Below are positions 59,661-64,000 of a stretch of 64,000 nucleotides of DNA, in pieces. Each line of letters begins with the position of its first letter. Position 1 is the first letter of the stretch. The notes under the pieces were generated by a model, which searched no databases, was not told the DNA's origin, and saw only the letters and a list, made by a program, of their open reading frames with translations. The position numbers and the translations under genes were made by a program. The stretch is from Cryptomeria japonica (taxonomy: Eukaryota > Streptophyta > Pinopsida > Cupressales > Cupressaceae). The DNA lies in contig NC_081413.1 in the NCBI RefSeq assembly GCF_030272615.1, forward strand, positions 556,413,136 through 556,477,135, in the 5' to 3' direction.

Positions 59661-61894
59661 TAGATTGGTGAGAGGAGCTGAAATTCTTTCTCTGCATGGG
59701 GATGTTGATAGTGATTAGTCACTCAACATTTATGTGGTAATGCTAGATGGAATCCTACACTGTGGTGCTCAATGTAGACATGACTGACAAATCGGATTTG
59801 TGTTTGATATGGTTTTTAAGTCACAATTGTCTGCATGAATATTCTCTTTGAGATCTCATTTTGCATGTAACTAATGTGATAGTGAGTTTGTGTGTAGCTG
59901 ATTGGATTTGCAAGTTATGCAATTGTGTGGGCTGATCACCTATTCAGTTGCAGTGGGATAACTTGTATGTGGACTGTCTATATCCTCAATGTCTGATTCA
60001 ACACTTATGCAGACTTGCTAGTTGAACTTGTATGAGGTCACTTGTGCATTGGTGTGGTTGCTTTGAGATAAGAAAATATATGATGAGTGAGTACCTGGAT
60101 AGTCGTTTATGGGGTCCTATAGAATGGTGTATTTCCTTCATTTGGAGATATTGGTTTCACTTGGTGTGACTAGCAGTACACCTGTGTGTGTGGACTTGAA
60201 AGATTTTCAGATTTAGGAAATGGATCGTCATGATGCTTGGAGAGATCGGTACAATGTATCAATGCGAGCTTTAGCAATGACTACATTTTCATCATTGGAT
60301 GGTGGAAGTTTTTCTTAGTGTGCAAAAGTTTGAAGGATGCCTTAGATCTTGTTGTTGCAAAGAGGTATTTCACATGTGTGGGTATACTTGTAGAAGATGG
60401 TGATCTTCTTGTTTTGTTGACAACATGAGGGCTCAAGGAGTCCTTGATTGAGGTGTTGGTTATGCTTGACCAGTGATGTTGGTTTTGAGTATGATGGTGT
60501 TATGTCTTGGTACACTCTTGATACTAGTTTAGAGTTTGGCATGATACATTACTCTTGATACCATGGTATTCTCACTTGGGGCATGTGTTCTCCTAAGAAG
60601 ATATGATAAGATTATGGTGTCATGATGAGTTCCTGATTCTACAAATTGGAGCCTTAATAGTGGTCTGGTGAGTTCTCTTTGTGTTGGCGGGTGTTGGTCA
60701 TATGTCTGAGAACTTCATGGGAATGTAGACATGCATTTGGAGTTTGGCATAGATTGATCAATTATTGGCACTCATGGATACATAGAGACTTAGATGAGGC
60801 TATAGTTCTCTTGAAATGAGAGATGTATGCTAAGATGGTTACTCTTGATGAGATTTCAACTGGAAGTCCGAAGAGCCTATATATTGATTGAATTTGAATT
60901 TAACAGAGATCTATGAGGAGATTTCTCTTGGATAAGTCATAATGAATTAGAGATTTTTTAGGGGTGTTCTCATTACCCACTCTTGGTCTACTCGACAATT
61001 TTTCACTTGGGAGGTATTGCCCATTGTCTCTCAAGTGCTTTATGATTTTCTTTCATATTTATGGATTTTTGAATTAAAGTTAGATAGTTTTGGATCCTAT
61101 TCTTTTTGAGAGATGGATAGCATGGTTATTTTCTTAACATAGGGGATGGCAGCGATCTGATTTCCTAAAATAGGAAATGGAATAGTTGGATCTTCTATTG
61201 GGGTCAGAAAGGAGATCTTACTTGTCACAACTGACACTTAAAGGAGTATGCAGAAGGACATGCTACATGTTCTATCTTGTAGCCTTTTCTCTTTGGTTTT
61301 TTAGTGATCTTCATGGATGTTCAGATTCACTTGGCATTGGATGTGAGGTTTTGTACATAGCTACAATGATGACTAGTTTGTGGTCATATGTTGTCACTTG
61401 GGTGATGGCATGAAGGTTCTTGTATCTCTATATTCTGTCAGATGAGAAGAACTTTGAAGAGCTATGTGAGGCTTGTTGAGAGAGGTGTTTCATGTAGAAC
61501 TTTTGTTTGCAAGATGTGCTTATCTTTGTGGATGGTCCTTGGTAATACATGCTTACTTCTTCTATGTTTTGAAATTGGTAGACTCTATATGTTTCTTTGG
61601 TTCTTTTCATATTCAGCATTATCCATGTAGTGGGAGTTTCTGGATGTGTTGTCTTCATCGTCTAGTTTGCACATGGAGCTTGTGGCTACTGATTATGGGT
61701 TGATTATGCTGGTGGTATGAGTTTACTAATAAAGGATGCCTCAGTGGTATGTGAGATTAGATTACTAGCACTTGTTATGGGTGTTATTTTTCAATCGTGT
61801 GGATTTGTCATTTTGATGAGAGCAATTATCCTAGTTGTTTGTTCTAGCTAATATTCAGTCTTGATTGTTCTGGAGATACCAATAAGTTCTTTGT
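59661..61894 (+). other. C5 interior without pol
   Basis: About 2.2 kb with no recognisable protease, integrase, RT or RNase H in any frame. The open frames (60237-60428, 61186-61413, 61442-61703) are short and unfamiliar. CACTTGGG words recur. It may be filler DNA keeping the element's length. Confidence 0.6.
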
Positions 61895-61915
61895 CAAGTG
61901 GGAGAATATTGAAAA
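61895..61915 (+). other. C5 polypurine tract
   Basis: CAAGTGGGAGAATATTGAAA, typical of copia, right before the 3' LTR. Confidence 0.9.
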
Positions 61916-63203
61916 TGGGTGTCTCAAAATTATTGCTTGAAATCTTGTGCAGATGGCACTTGGTCTCTGAAATGAGCAGTTTGGTGTTGATAACGTTCAT
62001 GTTATTGATCATCTTCAAAGGAAATTGAATAACCTTCATGTTATATACCCACCTCGAGAAGTAGTGTGCAGAGTGTTGCGGGATAGCATGGAAAGGAAAC
62101 TAAGTCCTTTTCATTTAACCCCGCAGTGTGACAAAGGTGTGACAAATATGGTTGTTGGATAGCGGGATGAAGAAGACTTGGTCTTCATCTTGCCACCTTG
62201 CGGGACTCTAAGTGTCCAATAAGAGGACGTGCAAGATAGCAAAAGACAGTTTGCTTTGTCTTCCCTGCCATCTTCCGAGGGGTGTCTAGAGAGAACAATG
62301 ATGGTGTGGGATAAAGATGAAGGGCAAAGGGATGGTCTCCCCACCACCCCACATGTAATTTGAAGGTTCCTAAGGAGCGTTGTGGGTTAACTGGGGGAGC
62401 ATGAAACATGATCTTCTTGCCATCTTGCATTGATGTCAAAAGTGACTTCAATGATAAGTTGATCTGAAAGCGACAAAGGTGGTGAGCACGATCAAATGTC
62501 AAGCAACTTGTTGAGTTGTGCATAGTTGATTGATAGAAATTGGAATGACTCAGAGGAAACGATGGAGACAAAATGGCATGTTATTGACAATTTGAGGAAG
62601 TTTGACAGTTGGAGATGTGGAAATCGAACTGAGTCATTTTCTTGATAGAGAGGTATAAACATCTGAAGAAACGGTTGCACTAAGTATGAAAAGGTTGTAG
62701 AGCCGGTGAGAGGCCCAAAATACTTTTTGCAGAAATGTTTGTAATTGAGGTTAGAAAGATGATTGCCTTGAAGACTAGAAGTTGGTAAAGACTGATTTCA
62801 GATGGTTGGATGCTAAGTGAAATAGTTGGAGGTTGATGAGTGGTTGGTTTGTGTCAGATGCCAAATTGCAAAACTATTGTTCCTTTTGTCTGTGTAGTGC
62901 GTGGGTCGAGTTCTATCTGTAGGTTCAATGCTGTCAGAATAGAGACTATGTGATCTACACCTGAGAGCTTAATCTGTACCTTCTATGTAATAAACATTTT
63001 AGTGTAATACAAGAGATTAGCTTTGGGGGTGAGTTTTTTAATCCGTAAGGGTTTTCCCACGTAAATTTTGTGTTCTCTCTATACTTATGTAAATCTTTTG
63101 TTTGCTTTGTTATCTTGTTAATGTGCATCTTAGTGTCTGTAATTAAAATTGAAATTCATCTCTGCTCCTCTCCTCTTTGAATTTAACATTGTGGAAGGCG
63201 TTT
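61916..63203 (+). repeat. C5 3' LTR, right end missing
   Basis: Starts TGGGTGTCTC and aligns with the 5' LTR up to GGAAGGCGTTT at about 63203; the last roughly 35 bases are lost. It has the uninterrupted site GTGCATCTTAG at about 63123-63133. Confidence 0.88.
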
Positions 63204-64000
63204 ATGCATTGTGTATCACTCAAAATTAGTTCCTTTTCTTCCTTTTCTCTATGAGTGGAAGGAGAAGTGGAAGAAATCACACAAGGTTGAGACACATAAG
63301 ATGTTTGGAACTTCTCTTTGTGTTCTTTATAGGATTTAGGAAGTGGAACTGCAACATATATAGGAGGAATAAAAGTAGGAATAAGTCCAAATTCAAGATG
63401 TGGATCTAGAATAGTTATGTTCATATCCATCGATGAAGAATCATTATGAAGACTACTCAAAGTAGACCCTAAAGATTTAATCAAGGCATTTATTTTATTG
63501 GATTTAAACTTTTGATGGGATAGGAAGAGGAAAACATGAGGATTTTATAAAGGTTGAGGTTTTTTAGGCCAAAAGTAATCAAGGGTGAAGTTGCCACCAT
63601 TAGCTAAAGGCTAATAAAGACTATTATTGATCATTATAACTCACTCATTATGAGGAAACTTCAAACATTTATGAATGGTAGAAGGGATAGATTTTGTGGA
63701 ATTGAGTCATGGGTGTCCCAACTTCACATGAAATTTATTTGAGGTGGGGATAATGGAAAAGGTAACACCTAAACACTTATTGCCAACTTTAACAAGAAAG
63801 GTGATGGAACCTTTATTGGGACTTAATCACAATATTGGATTTATCATATGTATTTTGATGAAATTGCTATGTATAGAGATGTTCTTTCATGACAACATTC
63901 ACCGTACATACTAGATCAATAAACACTCCACATGAAAGCTTATCTTTAATTTTTTTAGTTATGTGTAATGCTCCATCATGTGCTTTTATTATATCTCAAG
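63204..64000 (-). pseudogene. G6 aspartic protease and linker, right of C5
   Basis: Minus strand. 63484-63204 is a linker with VPLPKSYKEHKEKF. 64000-63600 reads FHVKLGHPWLNS and IPSTIHKCLKFPH, the counterpart of LLLGRPWIHAM and IPSTYHQCIKFPH in the T1 protease, with the Gly-Arg-Pro changed to Gly-His-Pro. A trace of the active site (GVFIDLV) lies near 63915. So G6 belongs near T1. The gag would lie beyond the window. Confidence 0.7.

Larger units (their letters stand above)
56941..63203 (+). mobile_element. C5: copia-type element with gag only (TR-GAG-like)
   Basis: LTRs at 56941-58839 and 61916-63203, Met-tRNA primer site at 58842 and a copia polypurine tract at 61895-61915. The 3.1-kb interior has a gag ORF and then about 2.2 kb without protease, integrase, RT or RNase H. 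Such gag-only elements depend on other copies for enzymes. The last part of the 3' LTR is missing, so no target duplication is read. It sits in G6. Confidence 0.85.

Noticed and set aside
1-64000. CRISPR arrays, rRNA, tRNA or host genes
   Set aside because: No regularly spaced identical repeats, no rRNA or tRNA blocks, and no exon-intron gene seen on either strand.

Overview
This window is nuclear DNA of a seed plant with a large, repeat-filled genome. I found no host gene, rRNA, tRNA or CRISPR array. Every coding stretch I can name belongs to LTR retrotransposons of plant lineages: Ty3/gypsy Tat-like and Athila-like, and Ty1/copia. The 12-base primer-binding sites match the plant initiator Met-tRNA, one gypsy element carries the Tat-type second RNase H, and a plant mobile domain (PMD) is present. 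A gymnosperm, perhaps a conifer, is my best guess from the dense, old, decayed nesting, but this is inference. Element names T1, C1, A1, A2, C2, T2, C3, L8, G6 and C5 are mine.

Layout. 845-8590: T1, a Tat-like gypsy element on the minus strand (gag, protease, RT, two RNase H domains, integrase), LTRs not resolved. 10028-16621: C1, a copia element on the plus strand with a truncated 5' LTR, Met-tRNA primer site, full gag-pol in pieces, and a nearly complete 3' LTR. 16622-17777: AT-rich LTR-like DNA. 17778-23353: A1, a 5'-truncated Athila-like gypsy element on the plus strand (integrase, third ORF, 3' LTR). 23354-23800 and 42640-45975: two pieces of T2, an older plus-strand Tat-like element, with an antisense PMD/coiled-coil ORF and a 3' LTR. 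23801-42634: A2, an Athila-like minus-strand element inserted into that PMD ORF with target duplication CCCCT. 31121-37940: C2, a complete minus-strand copia element inserted into the RT of A2 with target duplication TACAT.

45976-52980: C3, a badly decayed minus-strand copia element. It is broken by a 960-base AT-rich inverted-repeat element (46145-47104) and by L8, a minus-strand LTR retroelement remnant ending at 51987. 54241-64000: G6, a minus-strand gypsy element with LTR and protease/linker remnants but no RT or integrase in view. It is interrupted by C5 (56941-63203), a plus-strand copia element that keeps only gag; the 5' LTR of C5 carries a 553-base long-inverted-repeat element with a 10-base target duplication.

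These parts are successive insertions, not one working pathway. Nesting gives the order T2 > A2 > C2 and G6 > C5 > inverted-repeat element. LTR divergence counted by eye agrees (A2 about 11%, C2 about 8%). Most damage is stop codons of the CAG-to-TAG or TGG-to-TAG/TGA kind, as expected from deamination of methylated cytosine. The most notable biology is the split antisense PMD ORF, a third ORF shared by A1 and A2, a conserved internal G-tract before it, and the gag-only copia element.
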